A DNA stretch of 64,000 bases, taken from positions 1-64,000 of the forward strand of contig NZ_LUKE01000004.1 in the NCBI RefSeq assembly GCF_001592735.1, given 5' to 3'. The position numbers and the translations under genes were made by a program. This stretch comes from Bdellovibrio bacteriovorus (GTDB taxonomy: Bacteria; Bdellovibrionota; Bdellovibrionia; Bdellovibrionales; Bdellovibrionaceae). Below, in pieces: positions 1-9,900 of the stretch. Positions within the stretch are counted from its first letter, which is position 1. Each line of letters begins with the position of its first letter. Below the pieces are notes generated by a model. That model saw nothing but the letters and a program-made list of their open reading frames with translations. It was not told the DNA's origin and did no database searches.

Positions 1-55
1 AAGCTCCCTCTTCCAGCAAGCGTCCGCGCTCGAAGAGGCTACGAAAAAGATCTAG
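1..55 (+). CDS. 3' end of an unidentified protein (partial)
   Basis: From base 2 a plus-strand frame runs 17 codons to a TAG at 53-55. It encodes a helix-like C-terminus, [17 protein letters not shown]. It would converge on prpD, whose stop codon overlaps this one in a CTAG palindrome. The fragment is too short to identify. The frame may be open by chance, because the upstream part lies outside the window. Confidence 0.3.
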   Translation, partial: SSLFQQASALEEATKKI

Positions 56-1560
56 AAGATCCCTTTGTTGTCTCTTTTGTTGTTCACAAGTTTATCGATC
101 GGAATTTGAACGTTCAATTGTTGAACTTCTTCTGCCGTCAAAGATTCTAAACGCTCACAAAGACCGATGAAACGATCACGTTCTTGCTTAGTGATGATTC
201 CTTCAGTCAAAGTGTCAAACTTACGGATGTAGTCCGCACGTTTGAAAGGTCTTGCGCCCGCTGGATGCGCATCTGCGACACCGAGTTCATCCACGATTTT
301 AGTTCCATCTTTCATCGTGATTTCTACACGGCCACCGAAGCGTTTTTTATCTGGATCCGTTTCGTGGTACCAAGCCGTCCATTGTTTATCTTCAACGGTT
401 GAAATTTTATGCCACAAAGCCACCGTGTCTGGACGTTTCGCACGCTCTGGAGCGTATGAGTTAACGTGGTGCCAAGTGCCATCTTGAAGAGCCACCGCGA
501 AGATATACATGATCGAGTGATCCAAAGTTTCGCGAGATGCATTTGGATCCATTTTTTGTGGATCATTGGCCCCGGTACCGATCACATAGTGTGTGTGATG
601 AGACGTGTGGATCACGATGTCTTTGATGTCATCAAAGTTTTTGATCAATGGCTTCATTTTGCGAGCCAAGTCGATCAGTGCTTGAGATTGGTATTCCGCG
701 GAATGTTCTTTGGTATAAGTTTCCAAGATAGCGCGCTTTTCTTCGCCCACTTCTGGAAGCGGAACTTCGTATTTTCCGTCTTTACCGTCCAGCATGTAAG
801 CGATCACTGAATCTTCGCCTTCATAGATGGGTGAGGGAGCACCTTCGCCACGCATAACACGGTCCACCGCCTCAACGGCTAGTTTACCGGCGTGTGCGGG
901 GGCGTAAGCTTTCCAAGAAGAGATTTCACCCTTGCGTGATTGACGAGTCGTGAAAGACACGTGCACCGCTTGTTGCACGGCTTGCAAGATTGTTTCCGTT
1001 GGAAGATTCAACAAAGTCCCGATGCCGGCCGCTTGAGCTGGGCACAAGTGAGCAATATGATCTTTTTTGTGTTTATGAAGACAGATGGCTTTTACAAGAT
1101 CCACGTGAACTTCGTAACCAGTGACAAGACCTTTCAAAAGTTCTTTCCCGTTTTTACCCATTTGTTGGGCCACCGCTAAGATAGGTGGAATATTGTCACC
1201 CGGGTGAGAGTAATCCGCAGCTAAGTAAGTATCATGGAAGTCCAATTCACGAACCGCAGTTCCGTTGGCCCATGCCGCCCATTCACAGTCAAATTTTTGA
1301 TCATTAGGCATACCGAAAACAGTCGCACCACCGTTGCGAGGATGAGCTAAAGCCATGGCACGCGCTGAAGCCACCGGACGACGATTCGCCGCTGCGATCG
1401 CGACGGAAGCGTTGTCGATGATACGGTTGATGATCATATCGACAACATCCGCTTTGATCGGAGCATTGTCAGAAGCAATTTCTGCAATTTTCCAAGCCAG
1501 TTGATCCTTGCGGTCTAATTTTTCTTTAGATGGATATACACGAACTACGTGCTTCTTCAT
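52..1560 (-). CDS. prpD: 2-methylcitrate dehydratase, MmgE/PrpD family
   Basis: A 502-residue protein of the usual PrpD length. PrpD dehydrates 2-methylcitrate to 2-methyl-cis-aconitate in the cytosolic methylcitrate cycle, which disposes of propionyl-CoA. Family hallmarks are visible: the LDFHDTY segment (106-112), the SHPGDN active-site loop (118-123), and the helical MmgE/PrpD N-domain followed by an alpha/beta C-domain. The ATG has a purine-rich ribosome site (AGGAAAGGG) six bases upstream. No prpB or prpC lies inside the window; the partner genes could be beyond the left edge. Some family members act on other substrates, such as cis-aconitate decarboxylation, but the overall sequence looks like genuine PrpD. 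Confidence 0.88.
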   Translation of the reverse strand: MKKHVVRVYPSKEKLDRKDQLAWKIAEIASDNAPIKADVVDMIINRIIDNASVAIAAANRRPVASARAMALAHPRNGGATVFGMPNDQKFDCEWAAWANGTAVRELDFHDTYLAADYSHPGDNIPPILAVAQQMGKNGKELLKGLVTGYEVHVDLVKAICLHKHKKDHIAHLCPAQAAGIGTLLNLPTETILQAVQQAVHVSFTTRQSRKGEISSWKAYAPAHAGKLAVEAVDRVMRGEGAPSPIYEGEDSVIAYMLDGKDGKYEVPLPEVGEEKRAILETYTKEHSAEYQSQALIDLARKMKPLIKNFDDIKDIVIHTSHHTHYVIGTGANDPQKMDPNASRETLDHSIMYIFAVALQDGTWHHVNSYAPERAKRPDTVALWHKISTVEDKQWTAWYHETDPDKKRFGGRVEITMKDGTKIVDELGVADAHPAGARPFKRADYIRKFDTLTEGIITKQERDRFIGLCERLESLTAEEVQQLNVQIPIDKLVNNKRDNKGIF

Positions 1561-1582
1561 TTGAAACCCTTTCCTCGGTCAT

Positions 1583-1614
1583 AGATAGCTTTTGCAATGG
1601 AAAACAAGCTATCT
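1583..1614. promoter_or_regulatory. Inverted repeat in the prpD leader
   Basis: AGATAGCTT (1583-1591) and its exact reverse complement AAGCTATCT (1606-1614) flank a 14-base spacer, 23-54 bases upstream of the prpD start. It could be an operator or a leader hairpin. No regulator is identified. Confidence 0.35.
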
Positions 1615-1661
1615 TGCAGCTCTGAAAGGGTCAAGAATAGGTAGGGAATCAAAGAGTTCGC

Positions 1662-2183
1662 TCAGTGCGTCGCGGGTAAGGTCCAAGCTTCGGCATTATG
1701 AAAATCCGCTTGGGGCGCGGGATGGCGAAGAGCCCAATAGCTTTTTTCATGATTTGTGGACTCAAAAACCATGGTTAAACCTACTTGAGAGAGCGCGAAC
1801 TCTTTTTCGCTGATCACTTGGACAAAAAATCTCGCCTCTTGATCATCTTTTTCCAGGCGAGTCAGACGCACGGTGATATGCTCTGCGCGTCGCATACCCT
1901 TGCGATAAGATTCAAACTCATAGGCGTTCCAATGCCCACTTGGTGAGCAATTGATCTCTAAGTAAGCGCCGCCTTTTTGGCCGAAGAAGGCCTCTAAACA
2001 GGTGCTTTTCCACAGTTCGTCTTGGCGCGAGGGTTCTTCCGGGGGCGGGCAGAGCATTTGGCTTATAGGACCTTGAAGCAGAAATTCAAGGTGGATCTCG
2101 AAGGGACTTTTTTGCACAAAGCGGGCCTGGATCTGAAACTTATCCGCCGAAGTATTTTTTTGAAAGGGAACTAATTTATTCAT
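1662..2183 (-). CDS. DOMON-like domain protein
   Basis: A 173-residue soluble protein with no signal peptide. The middle carries the pattern of small DOMON-like proteins: an LWKSTCLEAFFG segment around residues 56-67, then YLEINCSPSGHWNAYEF around 73-89. DOMON folds are beta sandwiches that bind heme or sugars; the ligand here is unknown. The gene overlaps the end of the upstream thioesterase gene by 8 bases, so the two are probably cotranscribed. The family call rests on motif resemblance and the function is open. Confidence 0.6.
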   Translation of the reverse strand: MNKLVPFQKNTSADKFQIQARFVQKSPFEIHLEFLLQGPISQMLCPPPEEPSRQDELWKSTCLEAFFGQKGGAYLEINCSPSGHWNAYEFESYRKGMRRAEHITVRLTRLEKDDQEARFFVQVISEKEFALSQVGLTMVFESTNHEKSYWALRHPAPQADFHNAEAWTLPATH

Positions 2184-2949
2184 GTTGCTTCTCCCAATTC
2201 ATCTTGGCCGTAAATAGAATTCGTTGATCTTCAACACAAATCCCACGATAGGTGCTTGCACCTTGGTTCGTAGTTTCAGGATCACATGAATTTTCGGCGC
2301 GGTCTATTTGAACTTCGTCGCCTAGGTGGGTTTCAGCCAGAAAATTGACGGTATAAGATTTAAGCCTCAATCCTTTATGTAAAGAGTAGGGAATGGAATC
2401 TAAGATCCATTGTGCATATTTGGTATTGTTGACATGTTGATTGATGTCTAAATCGGAATTTCGCACTCGGTACTTAGCTAATTTGGTGTATGCGCCTGCC
2501 ACCGAAATTTTATCTGTCGACAGTCCGGTGTTTTCGGTGGAGGTGATGTCTTCCCAGTTGCGAAGTTTTTGAATAGGCAAGATCTTGCGAGTGTGACGAT
2601 CTAGGGCAAGCCAGCTGGTGGTTGCCTTGCCAATCTCCTGTTTATTCGAATCAAGAATTGTAAAGTCACGCGTAACAAATGCGCCCTCTGGCGGCCGCAA
2701 CCAAGTGCGAATGTGAACTTCGTTACCAAATGAGGGCCATTTTGAAATCTCCACGGTCTGACGAGTTAACACCCAAAACAGTCCTTGGCTTTCCATGTCT
2801 TTCATTCCGAAGCCAAATTTTTCTGCATGCATCCACGCCGTTTCTTGCAGCAGATTAAGCAATCCAAAAAGGCCCAGTCTTCCCAGGGGATTGACCAGCA
2901 GACTTGTGATTTTAAATTGTTCTTCCCAAGAATTTGAAGTTTTACTCAT
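2176..2949 (-). CDS. Acyl-ACP thioesterase, FatA/FatB-like
   Basis: A 257-residue double hotdog protein. The first hotdog spans roughly residues 10-130 and the second about 155-250. The second contains DINQHVNNTKYAQW (168-181), which holds the Asn (N170) and His (H172) typical of acyl-ACP thioesterase active sites. Such enzymes release free fatty acids from acyl carrier protein in the cytosol. A bacterial FatA-type enzyme may serve lipid remodelling rather than bulk fatty-acid export; that is inference. It is divergent from the XRE regulator gene, with a 172-base shared intergenic region, and heads a two-gene unit with the DOMON-like gene. Confidence 0.82.
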   Translation of the reverse strand: MSKTSNSWEEQFKITSLLVNPLGRLGLFGLLNLLQETAWMHAEKFGFGMKDMESQGLFWVLTRQTVEISKWPSFGNEVHIRTWLRPPEGAFVTRDFTILDSNKQEIGKATTSWLALDRHTRKILPIQKLRNWEDITSTENTGLSTDKISVAGAYTKLAKYRVRNSDLDINQHVNNTKYAQWILDSIPYSLHKGLRLKSYTVNFLAETHLGDEVQIDRAENSCDPETTNQGASTYRGICVEDQRILFTAKMNWEKQHE

Positions 2950-3023
2950 ACTTTTGTTGCGCCCTCTTCATGCAATAAAACAAGTTTTTGATTGCCTTAA
3001 AAAATATATTTGCAAAAAAACAG

Positions 3024-3042
3024 GAAGTAATTTAGTTACTTC
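3024..3042. promoter_or_regulatory. Candidate operator palindrome
   Basis: GAAGTAA (3024-3030), a 5-base spacer, then the exact complement TTACTTC (3036-3042). It lies between the divergent thioesterase and XRE genes, about 20 bases upstream of the XRE -35 box. It is a natural candidate site for the XRE protein or another dimeric regulator. Binding is inferred. Confidence 0.4.
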
Positions 3043-3060
3043 GTTATATCAATTCATGGC

Positions 3061-3091
3061 TTGAGATTGCTTGTCATGATGATATTATAAT
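3061..3091 (+). promoter_or_regulatory. Probable sigma-70 type promoter of the XRE gene
   Basis: A -35 box TTGAGA (3061-3066; 5 of 6 to consensus) and a perfect -10 box TATAAT (3086-3091) are separated by 19 bases, a little longer than ideal. The XRE start lies 31 bases beyond the -10 box. Confidence 0.6.
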
Positions 3092-3121
3092 GATTAAGAT
3101 AGATTAATACTAGGGAGGCGC

Positions 3122-3400
3122 ATGAGACAAAAAAATATGTTAGCTGATTTTTTAAAGCAGAAACGCGTTGCAGCTGGCTTATCTCAAAGAGATGTCGCTG
3201 ATAAATTAGGATATTCAACTCCACAATTTATTTCTAACTGGGAACGTGGTGTATCTCATCCGCCAATCAATGCTTTGAAAAAATTGGGTGAACTTTACAA
3301 AGTGTCTGCCGAAGATCTTTTTGAAGTGACATTGAATGCCACGATTCAAGAAGTGACTCAAGATTTGCGCCGCAAATTTGCTAGCAGCCGCGCTCGTTAA
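3122..3400 (+). CDS. Small XRE-family HTH regulator
   Basis: A 92-residue DNA-binding protein. Residues about 8-65 form a Cro/C1-type helix-turn-helix: QRDVADKLGYSTPQFISNWE is the HTH core, followed by the usual RG-x-SHPP turn and a dimer helix with LGELYKVSAEDLF. The C-terminus is short and basic. The ATG follows a strong AGGGAGG ribosome site. The gene stands alone between its own promoter and a terminator. The sequence at 3024-3042 may be its own operator. Its target regulon is unknown. Confidence 0.85.
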   Translation: MRQKNMLADFLKQKRVAAGLSQRDVADKLGYSTPQFISNWERGVSHPPINALKKLGELYKVSAEDLFEVTLNATIQEVTQDLRRKFASSRAR

Positions 3401-3435
3401 TTTTCTTCTAAATTGAGCGACAATTTAAGTTCTTT

Positions 3436-3462
3436 AGAGCCCCATATTTTGGGGCTCTTTTT
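3436..3462 (+). terminator. Rho-independent terminator after the XRE gene
   Basis: AGAGCCCC (3436-3443) pairs perfectly with GGGGCTCT (3451-3458) across a 7-base loop and runs into five T residues. Confidence 0.85.
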
Positions 3463-3492
3463 GTTCTTGGGGATGGGTTATTGAGCTCTGCG

Positions 3493-4152
3493 ATGTCGAC
3501 ACGGGAAATATTTAAAAAACTCACCGAAGAGCTGGCGTCCTTTTTGGAAAAGGAAGGCGTGGTCGTCCGTCCTTATTCTGACCCTCAGATGTTTTATTTC
3601 CGTAAAATGAGTGATGAGCAGCAGCGTGAAACCATCTCCGGACTTAAGCATTTTCTGAGTGCCGTCAAAAGAGTGTTACTGCAGGGAAAGTCTTTAAAAG
3701 ATGCCGAGTTTTTCGTAAAGACCGCACTCAATTATTTTGGGGTTGAGCCTCACCCGGAGTTTCAATTACGAGCTTATGATATAGATGTCGTGGTTGAATT
3801 TTACTCTTTAAAGGGTCTTCAGCTTTTTAGAACCTTTAATTATTTTGAGCTCACAAGTTACACCTTAGAAGATATCTACTGCCGCCCTTGGCATGATCTT
3901 TACGAACGTCCCGAAGATTTTTCGGAAAACATGTTCGGGCAAATTGAAAAGATGGTGAGCGAGGGAAACGCCAAAGAGTCTTTGCTTTTTGGTTCGCATA
4001 CGATCAAAGAACGTCTTTCATTAGAACGCTTAGAAATATTCTGTGATGGAATGCATGTGGCCCCGCTGGTTCGCGGGGGAAAGATCGTGGCGATTTCCAG
4101 CTTGGTAGCTTGCCGCCCCTTAGAACGTGCCGACCGACAAGTAGTAATATAA
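3493..4152 (+). CDS. Uncharacterised protein with a PAS-like region
   Basis: A roughly 219-residue soluble protein with no signal peptide. The N-terminal half is helical and rich in Lys and Glu. Residues about 95-150 follow a PAS-like pattern: a short strand, then FNYFELTSYTLEDIYCRPWH and LYERPEDF, like the sensory PAS core. No output domain follows. The ATG at 3493 is preferred; an in-frame TTG at 3481 is also possible. The last 33 bases overlap the 3' end of the convergent tamA-like gene. The PAS assignment is a pattern judgement and the function is unknown. Confidence 0.55.
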   Translation: MSTREIFKKLTEELASFLEKEGVVVRPYSDPQMFYFRKMSDEQQRETISGLKHFLSAVKRVLLQGKSLKDAEFFVKTALNYFGVEPHPEFQLRAYDIDVVVEFYSLKGLQLFRTFNYFELTSYTLEDIYCRPWHDLYERPEDFSENMFGQIEKMVSEGNAKESLLFGSHTIKERLSLERLEIFCDGMHVAPLVRGGKIVAISSLVACRPLERADRQVVI

Positions 4153-6927
4153 CGGAGCCTCACCGGGGCGCATGTCAAGTTTCCAAGCCACGTCAAAACT
4201 GACGGGACCTACCGGAGTGTTATAGCGGAAACCAAATCCCACGGAGTCCCGATAGCTATCGGCAAATTCCACACCTTCTATTTGCACCGAACCGCCATCA
4301 TAAAAAAGTGCTCCGCCTAAGTTTCCGTAAACAGGCAAACGCAATTCCGACTTAATCATATACATGGTGGATTCCGTTTTCAGAGTGTAAGGCGGTTGAT
4401 TAGGGCCAACGCCTAAGTCGGCATCATTCGGGAAGACGTCTTGCGTGCCGGCCTGAAAGCCGCGCACGGTGGAAAGACCACCCAGCGTAAAACCTTTTTT
4501 ATCCCAAGGAACGCCTCCGTTGGCGCGAGTGGAAAGACTTTTCAAATATCCGCCACGCAATTGATTTGCCCATACGACGGGCTGGCGTTGCAAACGTCCG
4601 ACATTCCAATAGTGCGTGAAGTTTAAAGTGGTACGCCAGTATTCAATTTCGTAATCATTTGTACTTGTGCTGCCTAAAGCCGGTGAAGAGTATTCCGCAC
4701 TCCAACGTGTGAAGGTGCCGCGTGTGGGGTTGAATGGACTGTCACGGAAATCCAAATCCAAAGTCGGTCCGGTCGCCCCAATCACTTGGGTTTGATCGTT
4801 GTTATAGATGCCCGAATCCAAGCCATAGTCGCGGATGGTGGCTAAAGACCAAACATCCCAAGTTCCTAAAATATGCGACGTAAAATCCTGTTCAAGTGAA
4901 ACGGTCGAAGCATTAACTTGGCTGACTTTTTTCTTATCGTAATCGGTGATTGACGCAGATCGGGTCAGATTCAAGCGCCCGCGAATACGGGTGTCAAAGA
5001 TATAAGGCTCTAAATAACCAAGTACGACACGGCTTTCAGGGTAACGAATGTCGGTGACGTTATAGTTACCTTGTAAACGTAAAGAAACTCCACGACCGGT
5101 GCCAAGCAAATTGCGGTAAGAAACCCCGATATACCCACGTAAAGTTAAAGTTCGTTCATTGGTCGCACCACCGCCTAAAGTGAAAACACCCGGATCACGT
5201 TCGGTGACTTTAATTAAAACGGTGCGGGCCGCAGTATTTGATTTAGCTTCAACGGTGCGGATATCCACGGACCCAAAAAAGCCGGTTCTTTGTAAGCGGG
5301 CGATCGACTCTTCGGTTTTAGAAGGAGTTAAAATATCTCCCGTATCAAACTCAAGCTCTTTACGGATAACGTATTCTTTGGTGAAGGTATTGCCTTCGAT
5401 AACGATCGAGGCCACGCTGACCTTAGGACCTTCAAAAATTTTGAACTGCATCGAGGCTTTGGTGGTCGTTTCGTCGTAAGTGACAAGATCTTGCTTTTCA
5501 TTGAGCAAAATCATTTCGATATAACCATTTTCCGCATAAAATTCTTTTAAGCGGGCGATCGCGGTTTCAATTTGATTTAAGCGCAGGGGCCCCGGTCGAA
5601 TCCGCACGACATTTAGCAGTTCTTCAGTGCTATAAGATTGATTGCCGTTAAAGGTGACAGATTCCACGATGGTCTGAGGACCTTCATCGATATTTACAAA
5701 CAATGAGACCTTGTCTTTATCTTTGTTGTACTGGGTGCGGGTGGAAAGAATTTTAGCTTGCAGGTAGCCGTTATTCTGCATTTGCAGAACCAGATTTTTA
5801 AGACCAACATCGATATCGTCTTTATTATAAAAGCCAGAATTGACAATGTCTGAACTGTGTTCGCGAATTTGACGAACGTAATAGTCCTCTTTGCGGCTAA
5901 AGCGACCTTTGATCGAGATTTCTTCAATCTTAATGCGCGGGCCTTCATCAATGGTAAAAGCCACTTTACGCTCAAACGGACGACGACCTTCGGTCTCTTC
6001 CGCTTTGACCTCGACTCGGGCATGTCCTTGAGCCAGATAGTAATTGCGGATTTTTTGCGCCAACTCGGTCGCGACAGACGGATTTGCGGTATAGAAGTTA
6101 TCCAAATCCAAGGCGTCTTTGATGTCGCGGTCTTTAAGAAAGCGGATTCCCAAATAATCAAATACATATTTTTCCGTGCGCTCTAAGCGGAAGTACAAGG
6201 TCACTTCGCCCTCATCGCTGCTGTATTGCATTTCTGGACCTATGATATCGGCACGAACATAACGGTTTTTTCTTAAAAACTCGCGGGCGTCTTTTTGGAT
6301 GGCGCCGACGATGTTATCGGTGTAAGCATCATTCAAGAATGAACTGAGCTCTTTTGCCATGCTGCGATTTAAATCTTCGTTGGCACTTTGCAGGATGATA
6401 TTGCGAATATGAGTCTGGCGATTTTCAGTCGCTCGCACTAAGACTCCCACCAGGCTTTCGCTTTCTGGAGGCATCTCAATATCGATCGAAGCATTTAAAA
6501 ATCCGCGGGAACGGTAAATTTGGCGCAGTCTTTCGCCGCCTTCAATCAAGCTCTGTTGATCAAAGACGTCCCCCGCCTTCACTTCAAAGACGCTTTCGAC
6601 TTCGGAGGCCGACAGACTTGCAAAGTTAAGGAACTGAACCTTAGAAATCTTTTTGGTCGTTAAGAATTCAAGCTTATAAGTGCGATCTTCATCGTAAACG
6701 CGCACCATTTCAAATTGCGGGCGCATTTGCAAATAGCGAATGACGTTATCGACTTGATCTAAAGTCATGCGGTCTTTGCCGATGCCCGGGAAGCGTTTTT
6801 CAAGATCTTCTTGCACTTCAGGCGGAATATTAGCCATGCTTAAAACTTTTTTAGCAAAAGCAGGGGTGCTTAAGATAAAGCTGCTGGCAAAAATAAGTAT
6901 AAGCGAACGCAGAGGGATGTTACGCAT
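4120..6927 (-). CDS. tamA: TamA-like Omp85 outer-membrane protein with many POTRA repeats
   Basis: A 935-residue outer-membrane protein with a signal peptide (residues 1-25, ending PAFA). Residues about 30-575 look like a chain of POTRA-type repeats, recognisable by recurring IDEGP or IFEGP strands and GYLQAKI- or GYIEMIL-like helix-strand turns. I count about seven, more than the three of Escherichia coli TamA or the five of BamA. Residues about 585-935 form the D15/Omp85 beta barrel, with the loop-6 motif VRGF in STVRGFQAGT. The start shares one base with the tamB stop (TAATG), so translation is coupled. Context with tamB favours a TamA role in envelope protein or phospholipid transport. 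BamA itself is the alternative. Confidence 0.82.
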   Translation of the reverse strand: MRNIPLRSLILIFASSFILSTPAFAKKVLSMANIPPEVQEDLEKRFPGIGKDRMTLDQVDNVIRYLQMRPQFEMVRVYDEDRTYKLEFLTTKKISKVQFLNFASLSASEVESVFEVKAGDVFDQQSLIEGGERLRQIYRSRGFLNASIDIEMPPESESLVGVLVRATENRQTHIRNIILQSANEDLNRSMAKELSSFLNDAYTDNIVGAIQKDAREFLRKNRYVRADIIGPEMQYSSDEGEVTLYFRLERTEKYVFDYLGIRFLKDRDIKDALDLDNFYTANPSVATELAQKIRNYYLAQGHARVEVKAEETEGRRPFERKVAFTIDEGPRIKIEEISIKGRFSRKEDYYVRQIREHSSDIVNSGFYNKDDIDVGLKNLVLQMQNNGYLQAKILSTRTQYNKDKDKVSLFVNIDEGPQTIVESVTFNGNQSYSTEELLNVVRIRPGPLRLNQIETAIARLKEFYAENGYIEMILLNEKQDLVTYDETTTKASMQFKIFEGPKVSVASIVIEGNTFTKEYVIRKELEFDTGDILTPSKTEESIARLQRTGFFGSVDIRTVEAKSNTAARTVLIKVTERDPGVFTLGGGATNERTLTLRGYIGVSYRNLLGTGRGVSLRLQGNYNVTDIRYPESRVVLGYLEPYIFDTRIRGRLNLTRSASITDYDKKKVSQVNASTVSLEQDFTSHILGTWDVWSLATIRDYGLDSGIYNNDQTQVIGATGPTLDLDFRDSPFNPTRGTFTRWSAEYSSPALGSTSTNDYEIEYWRTTLNFTHYWNVGRLQRQPVVWANQLRGGYLKSLSTRANGGVPWDKKGFTLGGLSTVRGFQAGTQDVFPNDADLGVGPNQPPYTLKTESTMYMIKSELRLPVYGNLGGALFYDGGSVQIEGVEFADSYRDSVGFGFRYNTPVGPVSFDVAWKLDMRPGEAPLYYYLSVGTF

Positions 6928-9900
6928 TATTTAAACTCCCTCTTAAACTCTAAGTCCAAACCGAAAATATTTTCTTGAGCCCCGGTCGTAGTTTCCGTGC
7001 TTTGTCCTAATCCGGTGGACGTGTTGTCATTACCGCGACTTTCAAAAGAGCCTACGGCCGTATAGTTGCTGTTAATTTGATATTCCATACGCACGTCGTA
7101 AGACTGCGAATCACCCACGGGACGACTGCCAATGATTTTTACCTTGTCAGTGAGGCGTCGACTTAAAGTGATTTTCGGGACGCTGACGCTGCGGTAAGAA
7201 TCGTATTGCTGAGTGACGGCGACGTTAAAGCCGGTGGCTTCAAGTTGTTTGTTAATCGGTGCTGCCAAAACCGCGCCCCCAATTTCCGCCCCCACTTTTT
7301 CGGACTGACCACCTTGCAGGTTTTGATCTTTAGACGACGTGATAACGCCTAAAGCGATCAACGAAATAATATCATTTTCTGGCAATGGCGGAATACTTGA
7401 AAAACGGATGGTTAAGTTTTTGGCGGTCCCCTGAGCGACGACCGTGACATCGTATTCATTTACGCGCGTGATCGCGGTGATATAAAGGTTCGGATTGATC
7501 TCATCGGGATCATTAAAATCAATCACACCACTTTGAATTTCAAAAACGCGATCTTTAACGATCAGCTTGGTATTTCGGTCGGTGGTGATACGACCTAAAA
7601 GCACCGGATTTCCTGGAGGTCCCTTCACTTGAAGATTTCCGGACACCGAACCATCTAAAAGAGAGTTCTTGACCGCGATGTTGTTTTCTAAAATCAGCTG
7701 CAAATCTAAGATCACCGGCTCGAACTGACTTTCGCGGATGAACTTAGGTAAATACATGCTTTGACGCACACCCGTGACGCCACCCGAACCCTCGGTGATT
7801 TCTTTTTCCATCAAAGCATTTGAAATGTAATAGGTCCCGGAAAGGGTGAATGGGAACCAACGGCCCGCGAAAAGCAGATCCGCATTACCGCTGCTACGAA
7901 CTTTATCGGGAACATTAAAGGTGACTCCATCCAAGCGCAAACGAATTGAAGTCGGTAAATCGCGAATGCCGTTAATTAAAATTCCACCGTCGCCGGAAAG
8001 TGTTCCGCCGGCCATCACCCCGCGGACGGAGCTCACCAAGATTCGGCTTTGGGAAAAGACGACCTCCGTATTTAAGCGCTCAATGGGATGTGGCAAGCCT
8101 TTGATTTTTAAAAAAACATTACGGCTGCTGAGGTTCCCCAAAATAGAAGGCTTATTCCACGCGCCGGACATCTTGGTAGAAATATTAATGCCGCCACCTA
8201 GGTCTTCTAAGAAAGGAAGAAAGATTTGGAAAAGACGCATGTCTGATTGCAGATTCAAATCCATGTCGAGACGTTCGGCGGTGAAATTAGATCCGCGAAT
8301 AGAAAAATCAGCATTCGGACCCACCAAGCGGAAGTCTTGAATGCTTGTAAGTCCATCTTTCATATTGATTTTCATCGGGGCAGGGTTGGTCAGGCTTAAG
8401 TTGCCGCGCTTTAATTCAAACTTATCGACGTTAATGTGCCCAGTGGATTTTAAAATACTTCCGCTTTCTGAGCGCAAATCAATTTGCGAAGTCAGGGCGG
8501 AGTCATACTCACCGACAAGACTTGCGCCGCCGAAAAGTCCCAGCAGGGTCGAATAGTTCCATTCCTTGGTGTTGACCTTGATTGTCAGTGGTCGGCGATT
8601 TTGTTCAAACGGAACTTCGATTTCCCCTTGAACTCGATCTCCGAAAAGATGGACCTGGGCGCCCAAAAGGTCTTTGCGCACCTGCAAGATGAAGTTTGAA
8701 TTAGGAATGTCTTGTTCATTAAACGAAGTGTCGGTGATCGAACCTTTGATCGCGATATGCGGATCTTTGACGGATTCTTTAAGTTCGGCTGAAAAATTCA
8801 AATTGCCGATGAGGCTAGAGTTGATTTTGCTGATGATATCGGATTGCTCTAAGCGGAAGTTTTTTCCATCGGCATAAAGATTCATCATTTGATCTGAGCT
8901 GATGCCCCCGCGCAACCCTAAGACGGCATCTCCTTTGATCAAGGTTACATTGTCGGTTTTGATGTTTCCATCATCTGCTGAAACATTGAAAGTTAAAGCA
9001 TCAAAGCTTTCAGGTCCGATAAAAACATTTTTGAAAGCGGACTCAAGTTTGTAATCCATTTTCCAAAAATTAAGGGGACCCGAGATTTTTGCTTTGGCGG
9101 CCCCTTGGCCTTGTACGGGGAAGGGCAGGGTGAAGATTTGCGAAAAAACGGTCGAGACATCCGCCAGGTCGACGGAAGGAACACTGAATTCACCGCTAAG
9201 GCGGTCGTGATTTAAGTCTAACGAAAGATCACCCACATATTGGGTTTTATTTAAAGCGCCCGCAATTTCCTCAAAATTCAACGTGCCGCCGCGATAGCGG
9301 AGGTTGGCAATCAGGTTTCCTAAAGTGAAGTCTTCAAACACGAAGTCCCGGGCGTTGGCGGACATATCAAAGATCGCCGCATCGGTGCCGCCCGAGGTGG
9401 AACCTTGAATTTCGGCACTGCCACGCAGTTTCAGATTGGCTAGATTTTTGACGTTCTTAAAGTCTAATTTCTTGGTGGCATAGTTGATCTTAAAACCTTT
9501 ATCAAAATCAATGATACCATCGCTAGTGCCGGTATTATCGCCTAAACCCACTTCGGCAGAGTAACGAACGGATTTTGTCGAGATCTGTACCAGGCCCGCT
9601 GCTTTCATTCCATCAAGTTCTAAGATGGAAGTGGCTTTTTTATCCATACCGGATTTAACCCACAAATTCTTGGCACTGATTTGCACGTCATCGCAGGTCA
9701 CTTCGATTTCAGGATAAAAATGCCCTTCACAGGGCACGGTGCCTGAAAGGCTCATCCCCACCGGGATATTGTTTAAGTTTAATGAATGAAAAAGTTTTTG
9801 GACATCCATCTGAGCCACAGAGGCTTGGGCTTTAAAAGCATATTCATCTTTTAGAGAAATTTGCGATCGGGTGACCGTCGCTTCTCCCGATGGATGTTGT

